Positions 48,197 to 58,010 of a DNA stretch of 64,000 bases are shown here, in pieces. The stretch is taken from NCBI RefSeq assembly GCF_022429565.1, contig NZ_CP092487.1, positions 150,001 to 214,000 on the forward strand. Direction: 5' to 3'. Origin of the DNA: Lutibacter sp. A64. GTDB lineage: Bacteria > Bacteroidota > Bacteroidia > Flavobacteriales > Flavobacteriaceae. Position numbers and translations under genes: made by a program. Each line of letters begins with the position of its first letter. The stretch's first letter is position 1. Below the pieces are notes generated by a model. It was not told the origin of the DNA. It made no database searches and saw only the letters and a list, made by a program, of their open reading frames with translations.

Positions 48197-48633
48197 CGTT
48201 ATTTTTTTACTTATTTAAATTTTTTGTAATCACCCGCAGCAATAAGAGTTGTTTGTTTTTAGAAATTTCTCAGTTAATATTATTGACAGCACTAAATTAG
48301 GTTTGGCTTCTAGTGTATTACAAAGAAGTTATAAAGTAGAAAAAAGAACTTCAAATGTAATTATTCCATTTCTTATTTTATCTTAATTCGTTTACGAATG
48401 TTTAAAAAAGCTTGTAGTTTACACTGTCATGTGCACAGTTTATATAATATTTCTTAAAGATAAATTTTAAATATCATTAGGTAGTTTTTTACTATAATTT
48501 AAAGGTGTTTACTAATAAATTTACAGTCAAATACATTTTCTAAACTAATAGAAACATATTTATTAAAATATAGAAGGACTTTTACGATGTTGAAAATGTT
48601 ATAACATATTTAATAAAATAATACAGATAACTT
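48197..48633 (+). other. Long intergenic stretch with a possible gene remnant
   Basis: 437 bases without an intact gene. A short open segment at about 48258-48386 reads FRNFSVNIIDSTKLGLASSV and on to a TAA, with a plausible protein composition, which may be the tail of a lost gene that I cannot name. The rest is AT-rich and shows no terminator or RNA gene. It probably contains the promoter for the sulfatase run that follows. Confidence 0.4.
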
Positions 48634-50013
48634 ATGATTTCAAAAAAAACAATTTTAACCGCATTTGTAGCTTTTGTAGCAATGCTATTTATAACTTGTA
48701 AAGGACAGGGGGAAAAACAAGTTTCAACTAATAAAGAAAATAAAAAACCAAATATTGTTTTGTTATTTGTAGATGATTGGGGTTGGGCAGATGTTGGTTA
48801 TAGAAATCCGCTTTTTGAAACACCAAATATAGATCAATTAAAAAGTGACGGATTAGATTTTAATAGAGCTTACATTCCTACACCAACTTGTAGCCCTAGT
48901 AGAGCTGCAATATTAACAGGTAAAGAGTCTGTTAGAATGGAGATGCCACGTCATATTTCAGGTAATCCAGAAGTAGAAAAATATAATTTATGGCCAAAAG
49001 ATCCTGTTCAAATGCCTTCAATAAATTATTTGCCTTTAGAAGAGGTAACCTATGCAGAGCGTTTAAAAGAATATGGATATTATAACGCGTTTATTGGAAA
49101 ATGGCATTTAGGTCACCAAGCTCATTTTCCAGATAAGCAAGGTTTTGATGAAGTATACGGAACCACTAATGCAGGACATCCTAAAAATTATTATTACCCA
49201 TTTTTTAAGCAAGAAGATGATCCAAAAGGATTCTTAAAATCAGGATTGAAAGAAGGAGATTATTTAACTGAAGTGCTTACTAATAAGGCCACAGATTTTA
49301 TTAAGAATTACGATAAACAAGATCCTTTTATGTTGTCTTTTTGGTATTATACAGTACACGGTCCTTCAATTGGTAAAAAAGAATTATTAAAAAAATACCA
49401 AGATAAAGGAATGGAAGGGAAGTATGCACATCATGGGGCAATGGTTGAAACATTAGACAAATCAGTAGGTAAAGTTAGAAAAGCTTTAGAAGAAAAGGGA
49501 ATTGCAGACAATACTGTAATTATTTTAATTTCAGACCAAGGAGGTGCGTATTCTAATGCTCCTTTAAGTGGTGGAAAAAAAGGAGGTAATACTTTAGGTG
49601 AAGGTGGAGCTCGTGTTCCTTTTATAGTATATTATCCAGGTGTTACTAAGCCTAAAAGTGTAACTGAAATTCCAGTGCAATCTATTGATTTATATCCAAC
49701 TATAATGGAGATAGCTTCAGGTAGAAAGTTTGATGGAGATGGAATTCAAGGAAAAAGTTTAATGCCAATTATTAAAGAACAAAAATTTGAAAGTCGTAAG
49801 TTATTTTTCTTTAGAAGTTATGAAGATCAGTATGCAGCTGTAATTGATGGAGATTGGAAACTGATTAAATATCATAGTGGTAAATTTCAATTATTTAATG
49901 TTACTAAAGATATAAGTGAAAAGAATGATTTAATAGGAAAAGGTTTAGAAATTGAAGAAACATTAAAAATTGCTATTGCTAATTGGGAAAAAGAAGCTGT
50001 TCCAGTGTACTAA
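48634..50013 (+). CDS. Sulfatase 5 (type S1, formylglycine), lipoprotein
   Basis: A 459-residue lipoprotein sulfatase (lipobox Cys22 in FITCKG). The metal site NIVLLFVDDWGWADVGY and the catalytic Cys86 in TPTCSPSRAAI (CxPxR) are intact, with FIGKWHLGHQAHFPDKQGFD and the later SDQGGAYSN in place of the usual SDNG. It is the first of three sulfatases encoded back to back on one strand. It ends at 50013 and the next ORF starts 17 bases later. A galactose-sulfate specificity is assumed from the locus. Confidence 0.9.
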   Translation: MISKKTILTAFVAFVAMLFITCKGQGEKQVSTNKENKKPNIVLLFVDDWGWADVGYRNPLFETPNIDQLKSDGLDFNRAYIPTPTCSPSRAAILTGKESVRMEMPRHISGNPEVEKYNLWPKDPVQMPSINYLPLEEVTYAERLKEYGYYNAFIGKWHLGHQAHFPDKQGFDEVYGTTNAGHPKNYYYPFFKQEDDPKGFLKSGLKEGDYLTEVLTNKATDFIKNYDKQDPFMLSFWYYTVHGPSIGKKELLKKYQDKGMEGKYAHHGAMVETLDKSVGKVRKALEEKGIADNTVIILISDQGGAYSNAPLSGGKKGGNTLGEGGARVPFIVYYPGVTKPKSVTEIPVQSIDLYPTIMEIASGRKFDGDGIQGKSLMPIIKEQKFESRKLFFFRSYEDQYAAVIDGDWKLIKYHSGKFQLFNVTKDISEKNDLIGKGLEIEETLKIAIANWEKEAVPVY

Positions 50014-50030
50014 ACAAAAACAAATATAAA

Positions 50031-51455
50031 ATGAAATTATTTAAGCAGTTATTAATTGTCTTTACCGGAGTTATTCTGTTAATCTCTTGTAATGAAAATA
50101 AGGTAAAAAAAGAAACTAAAGAAGTTAATACTTCCCAAAAAGCTAAGAAATTAAGTAAACCTAATATTGTTTTTTTATTAGCAGATGATATGGGGTATGG
50201 TGAATTAGGGTCTTACGGACAACAAACTATAAAAACGCCTTTTTTAGATGATTTAGCTAGTAAAGGTTTACGGTTTACAGACTTTTATGCTGGTACTTCA
50301 GTTTGTTCACCTTCTAGAGCTGTGTTAATGACAGGAAAACATACTGGACATGCAAGTATAAGAGGAAACAAAGGGAATATAAACAATAAATGGGATAGAG
50401 TTCCGCTTAAAAAATCTGAAATTATAATTCCTGAAATGTTGAAAGAAGCAGGATATCAATCTGCAATGATTGGTAAATGGCATTTAGGTGTCCCAGAAGA
50501 TGTAAGTACTTGGGCTAAAGGAAGAGGTTTTGATTATGCTGTTCAAGAACAATGGGGAGAAGATAAAAATGGGAATGAGATAGATGAACGTGTTCATTGG
50601 GTAAATAATAACCAAGATTCTATTTTTTATAATTATAATGATTACTCTTGTTTAGATGAGTTTAGAACCAATTTTGCATTGGATTATTTAGATAATAAAG
50701 ATGAAGATAAACCATTCTTTTTATACATGTCTTACAGAATTCCACATGCACATGAATACTTTTTAAGTAAAAATGATTTATATCTAGATAAAATTGAAGA
50801 GTGGCCTGAAATTGAAAGACGTCATGCTGCTCGCATAACAATGTTAGATACTCAAATTAAACGTTTATTTGATAAGTTAGAAGAAAGAGGTGAATTAGAG
50901 AATACAATAATTATTTATACAAGTGATAACGGTCCTACTAATGAGAATTATCACGATTATCGATTTTTTAATAGCTCAGGAAATTTAAATGGATATAAAA
51001 GAGATGTTTATGAAGGTGGTGTTCGTGTACCAATGATTGCTTATTGGAAAGATAAAATTAAACCAGGCGAGTCTAACCATCCATCAACGTTTTACGATAT
51101 TATGCCAACTCTAGCAGAAATTGCAGGAATAGAAGCTCCAAAACAAACAGATGGTATTTCAATAGTACCTGAGTTGTTCGGAAAACCACAAAAAAAACAT
51201 GATTATTTATATTGGGAAATTCAAGAAGGTAAAAGTATTAAAGGCTTCCGTCAGGCTACTCGTTTTGGAAAATGGAAAGCTGTAAGATATGGAGACAATT
51301 ATCATACAGAAATTTACGATTTAGAAAAAGATTTATACGAGCAAAACGATATTTCTGATGCCCATCCAGAAATTGTTAAAAAAGCAAATGAGATTTTAAG
51401 AAATGCGAGTGTTAAAGATGAACATTGGCCTTATTCAGGAGGGGTTTTTAAATAA
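50031..51455 (+). CDS. Sulfatase 6 (type S1, arylsulfatase A-like), lipoprotein
   Basis: A lipoprotein sulfatase of 474 residues. I chose the ATG at 50031 (MKLFKQLLIVF), which gives a lipobox at Cys20; the longer frame from 49983 overlaps the previous gene. The metal site NIVFLLADDMGYGELGSYG precedes the catalytic Cys92 in TSVCSPSRAVLMTG. The blocks GKHTGHASIRGNKG, IGKWHLGVP and TSDNGPTNE (about residue 300) place it with arylsulfatase-A-like members, probably subfamily S1_16. It is the middle gene of the three-sulfatase run, 13 bases before the next one. Confidence 0.9.
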   Translation: MKLFKQLLIVFTGVILLISCNENKVKKETKEVNTSQKAKKLSKPNIVFLLADDMGYGELGSYGQQTIKTPFLDDLASKGLRFTDFYAGTSVCSPSRAVLMTGKHTGHASIRGNKGNINNKWDRVPLKKSEIIIPEMLKEAGYQSAMIGKWHLGVPEDVSTWAKGRGFDYAVQEQWGEDKNGNEIDERVHWVNNNQDSIFYNYNDYSCLDEFRTNFALDYLDNKDEDKPFFLYMSYRIPHAHEYFLSKNDLYLDKIEEWPEIERRHAARITMLDTQIKRLFDKLEERGELENTIIIYTSDNGPTNENYHDYRFFNSSGNLNGYKRDVYEGGVRVPMIAYWKDKIKPGESNHPSTFYDIMPTLAEIAGIEAPKQTDGISIVPELFGKPQKKHDYLYWEIQEGKSIKGFRQATRFGKWKAVRYGDNYHTEIYDLEKDLYEQNDISDAHPEIVKKANEILRNASVKDEHWPYSGGVFK

Positions 51456-51468
51456 AAAATAGATTTAA

Positions 51469-52983
51469 ATGAAAAATATAATAGTATATCCATTCTTGTT
51501 AATTTTAGTTATAAACTTAACAAGTTGTAAATCGCAAGAAAAGGAAAGTGTTGAAGTTAAAAAACCAAATATTATTTGGATTATGGCTGAAGATATGAGT
51601 ACCGATTTAGAGTGTTATGGAATGCCAGCCGTAAAAACTCCAAATCTTAATAAAATGGCAGCAGAAGGAATTAAGTTTAATAATTGTTTTGTAACCAATT
51701 CTATTTGCTCACCAAGTAGGTCTGCAATGATGATTGGTACACATCAAGTAAAAACAAATTCACACAACCATAGAAGTAATAGAGACGTTCCTTTAGATAG
51801 CCAATTTACACCGTTTACTCAAAAATTAAGAGAGGCGGGGTATACAACTATTTTGGGAAATCAATCAGTAATGAAAAAAGGTAGAAAGATTGATGTGAAT
51901 TTTAAGCATGAACCAATAGGGGAATGGGATGGAAAAACAAAATTTGGACTGTTTGATAAATACGATACAATTAAAAAATCTGATGAACCATTTTTTGCTC
52001 AAATTCAATTAGTTGTTACTCATAGAGGCGAATGGTGGAATGAGGTTCGTGAGAAATCTGCACACCCAGTAAATCCAAATGATGTAGTGTTACCTGAATA
52101 TTATGCGGATGATCCGGCTATAAGATTAGATTGGGCTAAATATTTAGACCAAGTAGAATATATGGATAATGAAGTAGGAATGATTTTTAAAGAGTTAGAA
52201 GATAAAGGGCTGGCAGATAATACTATTGTTATTTTTATTGGAGATAATGGTCGTTGTAATATTAAAGGAAAAGGATATTTACACGATGCAGGGTTGAGAA
52301 TTCCTTATATTATTCATTATCCAAAAGGTTTAGAAGGAGGTCAAGTAAGAGATGATGTTGTGAGTTCAACCGATATTACTGCTACTATTTTAGATTTTGC
52401 AGGTGTTGAAATTCCAGATTATATGAGTGGTAAACCTATGTTTTCAGATGATTTTGAGCGTGAGTATGTGTATGCTGCACGAGATTTATGGGATGAAATT
52501 CCAGAGAAAATGAGAGCAATTACTTCAAACGAATGGAAATATATTAGAAACGATAAACCAGAAATTCCTTTTGATGCACATCAAGCTTATTTAGAGTTTT
52601 ATCGGCCAGCAGTACACATAATGAGAGGTTTAAAAAAAGAAGGAAAATTAAATGCAAATCAAAGTTTCTTTTTTGAAGATTCAAAACCCTCTGAAGAATT
52701 ATATAATTTAAAAAATGACCCTCAAGAATTGGTAAATTTAGCTAATAACCCAAACTATGCTTCAGTTTTAAAAATGATGAGAGCAAAAACAAAAGCTTAT
52801 GATGAAGAGTTTAAACCAGTAAGTGATATTTATGAACCAAAATCAGTACAAAACACGGTTGATTTAGTAGAATGGATTAAAACTGAAAAACCTGAGGTTT
52901 ATAAGAAAATGCAACAAGGTGTTGAAGTTGGTTTTAAGAAGTATGGTGCTGAATATAAAAAAAATAAAAAACAAATAAAATAA
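51469..52983 (+). CDS. Sulfatase 7 (type S1, formylglycine), lipoprotein
   Basis: A 504-residue lipoprotein sulfatase (lipobox Cys20 in NLTSCKS). The metal site NIIWIMAEDMSTDLECYG and the catalytic Cys80 in NSICSPSRSAM (CxPxR) are intact. The block FIGDNGRC near residue 260 supplies the second metal site. NSHNHRSNRD and the start resemble sulfatase 3 at 38033, which has CSAAR in the same place, so the two are paralogs with different catalytic-motif types. It precedes a GH2 gene by seven bases and belongs to the same operon. Substrate position is unknown. Confidence 0.9.
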   Translation: MKNIIVYPFLLILVINLTSCKSQEKESVEVKKPNIIWIMAEDMSTDLECYGMPAVKTPNLNKMAAEGIKFNNCFVTNSICSPSRSAMMIGTHQVKTNSHNHRSNRDVPLDSQFTPFTQKLREAGYTTILGNQSVMKKGRKIDVNFKHEPIGEWDGKTKFGLFDKYDTIKKSDEPFFAQIQLVVTHRGEWWNEVREKSAHPVNPNDVVLPEYYADDPAIRLDWAKYLDQVEYMDNEVGMIFKELEDKGLADNTIVIFIGDNGRCNIKGKGYLHDAGLRIPYIIHYPKGLEGGQVRDDVVSSTDITATILDFAGVEIPDYMSGKPMFSDDFEREYVYAARDLWDEIPEKMRAITSNEWKYIRNDKPEIPFDAHQAYLEFYRPAVHIMRGLKKEGKLNANQSFFFEDSKPSEELYNLKNDPQELVNLANNPNYASVLKMMRAKTKAYDEEFKPVSDIYEPKSVQNTVDLVEWIKTEKPEVYKKMQQGVEVGFKKYGAEYKKNKKQIK

Positions 52984-52990
52984 TATATAG

Positions 52991-55330
52991 ATGAGAATTG
53001 TTAAATTAATTGGAATTTTATTTTTTACAGTATTTGCCTTGCAATCTTGTAAAAAAGGTGCAACACATGAAATAAGTATAAATTCAGATTGGAAATTTAA
53101 ATTGCTAAGTGACTCCAATCTTACTGAAGATAAAATGCATTCAATTGAGTTTGATGACTCAAGTTGGCAACAAGTTAGTTTGCCACACACAGCAAATATT
53201 GAACCACTTGTTGTAAATAACCAATGGCAAGGGATTTGTTGGTATCGTAAAGTTTTTGATGTTCCAAAAAATGAATCGGATAAGAAGGTGTTTTTAGAAT
53301 TAGAAGCAGCTATGAACTATTCTAAAATTTGGATTAATGGATTAGAGGTTTCATCGCATCATGGAGGTTATTTACCAGTAGTAGTAGATATTACAAATTA
53401 CTTAAAAAGTGGTGATAAAAATGTAGTTGCAATTAGATTAGACAATACAGATAACTTGGTAACTGGTCCAAAGCCATTAAAAAGATTAGACTTTAATATG
53501 TATGGTGGTTTGTATAGAAATGCTTGGTTAACTGTAAAAAATAAAGTATATATTTCAAATCCAATTTTAGAAAATAAAGTAGCGGGTGGAGGTATTTTTA
53601 TTACCTATCCAAAAGTTTCTAAAGAAGAATCTACTATAAATGTTAAAACTCATATTGTAAACGAAGAGAGAAACGCTAGTAATTTAGAAGTAAAACACGC
53701 TGTTTATTATAAAAATGAATTGGTTAAAGAAGTGACTTCATCTGATGTTTCAATTATGGCAGAATCAGATGTTGAATTAGAAGAGCAAATTTCTATTGTA
53801 AATGCAAAACTTTGGTCTCCAAAAGATCCTAATTTATACCATTTAGAAACTTCAGTTTTAATTAATGGAAATATAGTAGATAAAAGAACTACGCGTTTTG
53901 GAATTAGAGAATTTACATTTAAAAACGATGAATTATATATAAATGGAGAAAAAACATTTTTAAGAGGTGTAAATCGCCATCAAGAATATCCTTTTGTTGG
54001 TTATGCTTTATCTGACAATGCTCAATATAGAGATGCTAAAAAAATTAAAGATGGAGGCTTCAATTATATAAGATTATCTCACTACCCACATTCACCTGCA
54101 TTTATGGATGCTTGTGATGAGTTAGGAATAGTTGTAATTGATGCAATTATGGGATGGCAGTTTTATAATGATACCGATTCTTTTAGAGAGTATTGCTATA
54201 AGTCAGCTACAAATTTAATTCGTAGAGATAGAAATAGACCAAGTGTTTTAGCTTGGGAAGTTTCGTTAAACGAAACAAAAATGCCCATCTTTTTTATGGA
54301 AGAGTTAAATAAAATTGTACATGCAGAGTATCCAGGAGAACACGTATATTCTTGTGGGTGGATGGATGATGTTTATGATATTTATTTACAAGCGCGCCAA
54401 CATAGAATTTTACATCCTCATGAATTAAAAGAAAATCAGCCTTATTCAGTTTCTGAATATGGAGATTGGGAATATTATTCTAAAAATGCAGGTTTAAATC
54501 AAGATAAATTACCAAATGAATTAAGAGATGAAATGAGTAGTAGACAACCACGTGCAAACGGTGAGGTTGGTTTATTACAACAAGCATATAATGTTCAAGA
54601 ATCTCATAACGATAATTTAAATACTAAAGCATATTCAGATAGTTATTGGGTAATGTATGATTACAATCGTGGATACCATGATAATATAGAATACTCTGGA
54701 TTAATGGATATTTTTAGATTACCAAAATTTGGATATTATTTTTATCAAAGTCAGAGAACTGTTGAAGATGGTGTTGTTTTAAAATTGGCAACATATTGGA
54801 ACGAAAAATCACCAACTGATGTAAAAGTTTACTCAAACTGTGATGAGGTGAAATTATTTTTAAATGATAAATTAATTGCAACGCAACAACCAGATTCAGA
54901 TAAGAATACAACCAATTTAAATCATCCACCATTTACCTTTAATGTTGGTTCTTTTGAAGCAGGAACCCTAAAAGCAGAAGGATTTATTAATGGTAAAAAA
55001 GTTGCAGAAGATATAGTAATCACACCCAAAAAAGCAACAAGTTTAAAAGTTTGGTTGGACGAAAGTGGGAAAGCTCCAGAAGCAGGAGTAAATGATGTAT
55101 TATTCTTATACATTGCTGCTGTTGATGAGAATGGAACTATAATTCCTGAATTTTCAGATGAAGTTGAATTAAATTTAGAAGGAGATGTTGAAATTATGAA
55201 TTTAGAAGCTATTAAAGCAGAAGCAGGTATTGCATCGGTTTTAATTAGAATTGGAAAAAAGAAAGGTGAAGTTAAAGTAATCGCTAAATCAAGAGATTTA
55301 ATAGGTGAGTTTAAGTTAAACATTGAATAA
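52991..55330 (+). CDS. GH2-family beta-galactosidase-like lipoprotein
   Basis: A 779-residue lipoprotein (lipobox Cys20 in FALQSCKKG) with the GH2 N-terminal jelly roll, immunoglobulin-like and TIM-barrel domains and a C-terminal DUF4982-like beta domain. The catalytic acid/base is Glu428 in WEVSLNETKMP and the nucleophile is Glu489 in YSVSEYGDW; both fit GH2. The acid/base region reads LNE where NE follows a Gly in most family members. Beta-galactosidase is the expected activity given the locus, but other GH2 activities such as beta-glucuronidase cannot be excluded. Starts seven bases after sulfatase 7. Confidence 0.85.
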   Translation: MRIVKLIGILFFTVFALQSCKKGATHEISINSDWKFKLLSDSNLTEDKMHSIEFDDSSWQQVSLPHTANIEPLVVNNQWQGICWYRKVFDVPKNESDKKVFLELEAAMNYSKIWINGLEVSSHHGGYLPVVVDITNYLKSGDKNVVAIRLDNTDNLVTGPKPLKRLDFNMYGGLYRNAWLTVKNKVYISNPILENKVAGGGIFITYPKVSKEESTINVKTHIVNEERNASNLEVKHAVYYKNELVKEVTSSDVSIMAESDVELEEQISIVNAKLWSPKDPNLYHLETSVLINGNIVDKRTTRFGIREFTFKNDELYINGEKTFLRGVNRHQEYPFVGYALSDNAQYRDAKKIKDGGFNYIRLSHYPHSPAFMDACDELGIVVIDAIMGWQFYNDTDSFREYCYKSATNLIRRDRNRPSVLAWEVSLNETKMPIFFMEELNKIVHAEYPGEHVYSCGWMDDVYDIYLQARQHRILHPHELKENQPYSVSEYGDWEYYSKNAGLNQDKLPNELRDEMSSRQPRANGEVGLLQQAYNVQESHNDNLNTKAYSDSYWVMYDYNRGYHDNIEYSGLMDIFRLPKFGYYFYQSQRTVEDGVVLKLATYWNEKSPTDVKVYSNCDEVKLFLNDKLIATQQPDSDKNTTNLNHPPFTFNVGSFEAGTLKAEGFINGKKVAEDIVITPKKATSLKVWLDESGKAPEAGVNDVLFLYIAAVDENGTIIPEFSDEVELNLEGDVEIMNLEAIKAEAGIASVLIRIGKKKGEVKVIAKSRDLIGEFKLNIE

Positions 55331-55340
55331 TAAATTTAAA

Positions 55341-57773
55341 ATGAGTTTAATAAAAATAAATAATTTAATACTTTTTATATTATTAACGGTTAACATAGGA
55401 GCACAAATCAAACCAGATTTGAAAGTACGAAAAAAAGAAAACTTTAATAAAAATTGGAAATTTATTTTAAACGATACTTTAGAATTTAGTAATGAAAACT
55501 TTTATGATACTAATTGGAGAAATATAGAATTACCACATGATTGGAGTGTTGAACATGAGTTTAGTGAAGAAAATTCAGGAAGAAATGCTTGGCTACCAGG
55601 TGGAATAGGCTGGTATAGAAAAGAATTTATTTTACCCGATAATTATAAAAATAAACAAATTGAAATTCAATTTGATGGAGTTTATAGACACTCACAAATT
55701 TGGATTAATGGAGAACATGTAGGGATTCAATATGATGGGTATACCAGTTTTTATTTTGACATTTCACCATATTTAAAGTTTGGTGAAAAGAATGTTATTG
55801 TTGTAAAAGTAGATAACTCTGTACAGCCAAATTGCAGATGGTATTCAGGATCAGGTATTTATAGGAATACGTGGTTGTTAATTTCAGATAAATTACACAT
55901 TGCTAATTGGGGAACTTATATTACAACACCAGAAGTTTCAAAAGAAAAAGCAATTGTAAATATTGAAACTACGGTTGAAAATTTTAAAGGAAATGTAGAT
56001 TTTAATTTGAAAACTATCGTATACAATTCAAAAGGTGAAAATGTTGGTTTTGCTGTAACAGAAATTAATGCCACACTCATGAAAAAATATACTTTAGAAC
56101 AACAAATAACAATTGATTCACCAAAATTATGGAGCGATAGAACTCCTAATATGTATGTTGCAATTACTCAAATAGTAGTTGATAATAAAGTAGTAGATGA
56201 TTATAAATCAAATTTTGGTATTCGTAGCATTCGTTTTGATGCAGAAAAAGGTTTCTTTTTAAATGGTAAAAACATAAAAATGAAAGGTGTTTCTTTACAC
56301 CATGAAGCTGGAGTTTTGGGAGCGGCTGTACCTATTGAAGTTTGGGAACGAAGATTAAAAACATTAAAGGATATTGGGTGTAATGCCATTAGAACTGCTC
56401 ACAATCCAGCTGCACCAGAATTTATGGATTTATGTGATAAAATGGGCTTTTTAGTAATGAATGAATTTGTAGATAAATGGTATGATAATGTGCCTTATGC
56501 AAATAGCGATTTAACTAGTACTTTTTTTAATCCAAATGGTTTTGGTGATTCTAATTTTTATCTAGAATGGCAAAAGAATTATCAGCAAACTGTTTTTAGA
56601 GATAGAAACCACCCAAGTGTTATTATTTGGAGTGTAGGAAATGAAAATCATAGTCCTGGAGATAATCGACAAAATTATGGATTAAAAAAATACGCAAGTT
56701 TTGTTAGAACTCTAGATCCAACACGACCAGTTATATCTGGAATGGAAAGAGGAAGAGATGGTGATCCTACAGAAAAAGTAAATGACATTATTGAAAGTTG
56801 TTCGTATATGGATTTAATAGCTTTAAATTATGGGGAACAATGGTGTAAAGAAATAGGAAGTCGTAAACCCGGAAAACCATATGTAAGCACAGAAAGTTAT
56901 GTGTACTTTAATAGTACACCTGAAAAAAGGTTTGCTAATATAGAAAAATCTCCTTGGTTAGATGTTTTGGAGAATGATTTTAATATGGGCTTGTTTCTGT
57001 GGTCTGGAATCGATTATTTAGGAGAATCTAAAAAATATCCTAAATTAGGTACAGATACTGGTTTGCTTAATTTAGCAGGTTTTAGAAAAGAAGTTTCTTA
57101 TCTATATGAAGCCTTTTGGTCTGAAAAGCCTATGGTTAGAATTGCGGTTTATGAAGGTGATGCAGATGATTTCTCAACATCTGGACGTTGGGGAGTACCA
57201 CCAATGAATGAAACTTGGAATTTAGAAAAAGGAAAAGCTTATGATTTAGTAACCTATACAAATTGCGAGTCAGTAGATTTATATTTAAACGGAAAGAAAT
57301 TAGGGAATAAAAAATTATCGGAAATTGATAATTTTATTATGAAATGGAGAGCTATTAATTATCTACCTGGTACTATAAAAGCAGTAGGTATTATTAATGG
57401 AAAAGAAGTATGTGAGTTTGCTTTAAATACGGCAGGGAAACCTCATCATTTTAATTTTAATACCTATAAAAAAGAAGGATTAAAAGGTGGTGATATAGTA
57501 CAAGTTGAGGTTGAAGTAGTGGATGAAAAAGGAAATTTAATAGGTCATAAAGAAACTGAGTTGAATTTTAAAATTGAAGGAGATGCAGAAATAATAGGAG
57601 TTACAAATGGAAGTATAGATGATACTACTGATTACTTTAATACAATTTCAAGGTTTACTAAAAAAGGAAAATGCTTAGTAATTATTAAAATTACGAATTC
57701 AGCGAATAATAATATAAAATTAAAAGTGTCTTCAAAAACTATAAAACAGGAAGTAGTTTTTAAACTGAACTAA
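55341..57773 (+). CDS. GH2-family beta-galactosidase-like secreted enzyme
   Basis: An 810-residue secreted GH2 enzyme. The frame could start at a TTG at 55323, inside the preceding gene, but the ATG at 55341 gives a normal signal peptide ending at NIGAQ. Domain order is jelly roll (LPHDWSVEHEF, LPGGIGWYRKEF), immunoglobulin-like domain, TIM barrel and C-terminal beta domains. The acid/base is Glu435 in WSVGNENHSPGD and the nucleophile Glu518 in YVSTESYVYF. The neighbours suggest beta-galactosidase activity on desulfated galactan oligosaccharides. It ends the unit before a terminator at 57802. Confidence 0.88.
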   Translation: MSLIKINNLILFILLTVNIGAQIKPDLKVRKKENFNKNWKFILNDTLEFSNENFYDTNWRNIELPHDWSVEHEFSEENSGRNAWLPGGIGWYRKEFILPDNYKNKQIEIQFDGVYRHSQIWINGEHVGIQYDGYTSFYFDISPYLKFGEKNVIVVKVDNSVQPNCRWYSGSGIYRNTWLLISDKLHIANWGTYITTPEVSKEKAIVNIETTVENFKGNVDFNLKTIVYNSKGENVGFAVTEINATLMKKYTLEQQITIDSPKLWSDRTPNMYVAITQIVVDNKVVDDYKSNFGIRSIRFDAEKGFFLNGKNIKMKGVSLHHEAGVLGAAVPIEVWERRLKTLKDIGCNAIRTAHNPAAPEFMDLCDKMGFLVMNEFVDKWYDNVPYANSDLTSTFFNPNGFGDSNFYLEWQKNYQQTVFRDRNHPSVIIWSVGNENHSPGDNRQNYGLKKYASFVRTLDPTRPVISGMERGRDGDPTEKVNDIIESCSYMDLIALNYGEQWCKEIGSRKPGKPYVSTESYVYFNSTPEKRFANIEKSPWLDVLENDFNMGLFLWSGIDYLGESKKYPKLGTDTGLLNLAGFRKEVSYLYEAFWSEKPMVRIAVYEGDADDFSTSGRWGVPPMNETWNLEKGKAYDLVTYTNCESVDLYLNGKKLGNKKLSEIDNFIMKWRAINYLPGTIKAVGIINGKEVCEFALNTAGKPHHFNFNTYKKEGLKGGDIVQVEVEVVDEKGNLIGHKETELNFKIEGDAEIIGVTNGSIDDTTDYFNTISRFTKKGKCLVIIKITNSANNNIKLKVSSKTIKQEVVFKLN

Positions 57774-57801
57774 CTTTTAAAGTTAAAATAAATATATAAA
57801 A

Positions 57802-57846
57802 AGGTAATAAAGAACTTGTTTTTAAGTTTTTTGTTACTTTTTTTTT
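57802..57846 (+). terminator. Terminator closing the sulfatase-GH2 unit
   Basis: GGTAATAAAGAACTT at 57803-57817 pairs with AAGTTTTTTGTTACT at about 57824-57838, with G-T pairs and one bulge, followed by nine or more T. It separates the GH2 gene from the GH110-SusC-SusD unit. Confidence 0.7.
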
Positions 57847-58010
57847 GTTGAAATTTAAAATGGTTTATAGTTTTTAAGTTTGTTAATCACTGTGGGTTAG
57901 TTGATTATACTTATGAAGACATTTTATTTACTCTTTAATACAAGTTAATGCTGTTAAATTTCAAATTTTATACTATAAATTAAAAATAACATAAGCTTAA
58001 CTGTAAAAAA

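Noticed and set aside
54922..55323. A 133-codon minus-strand frame inside the GH2 gene
   Set aside because: It lies wholly within a well-supported GH2 gene, has the biased composition of an antisense shadow and no recognisable motif.
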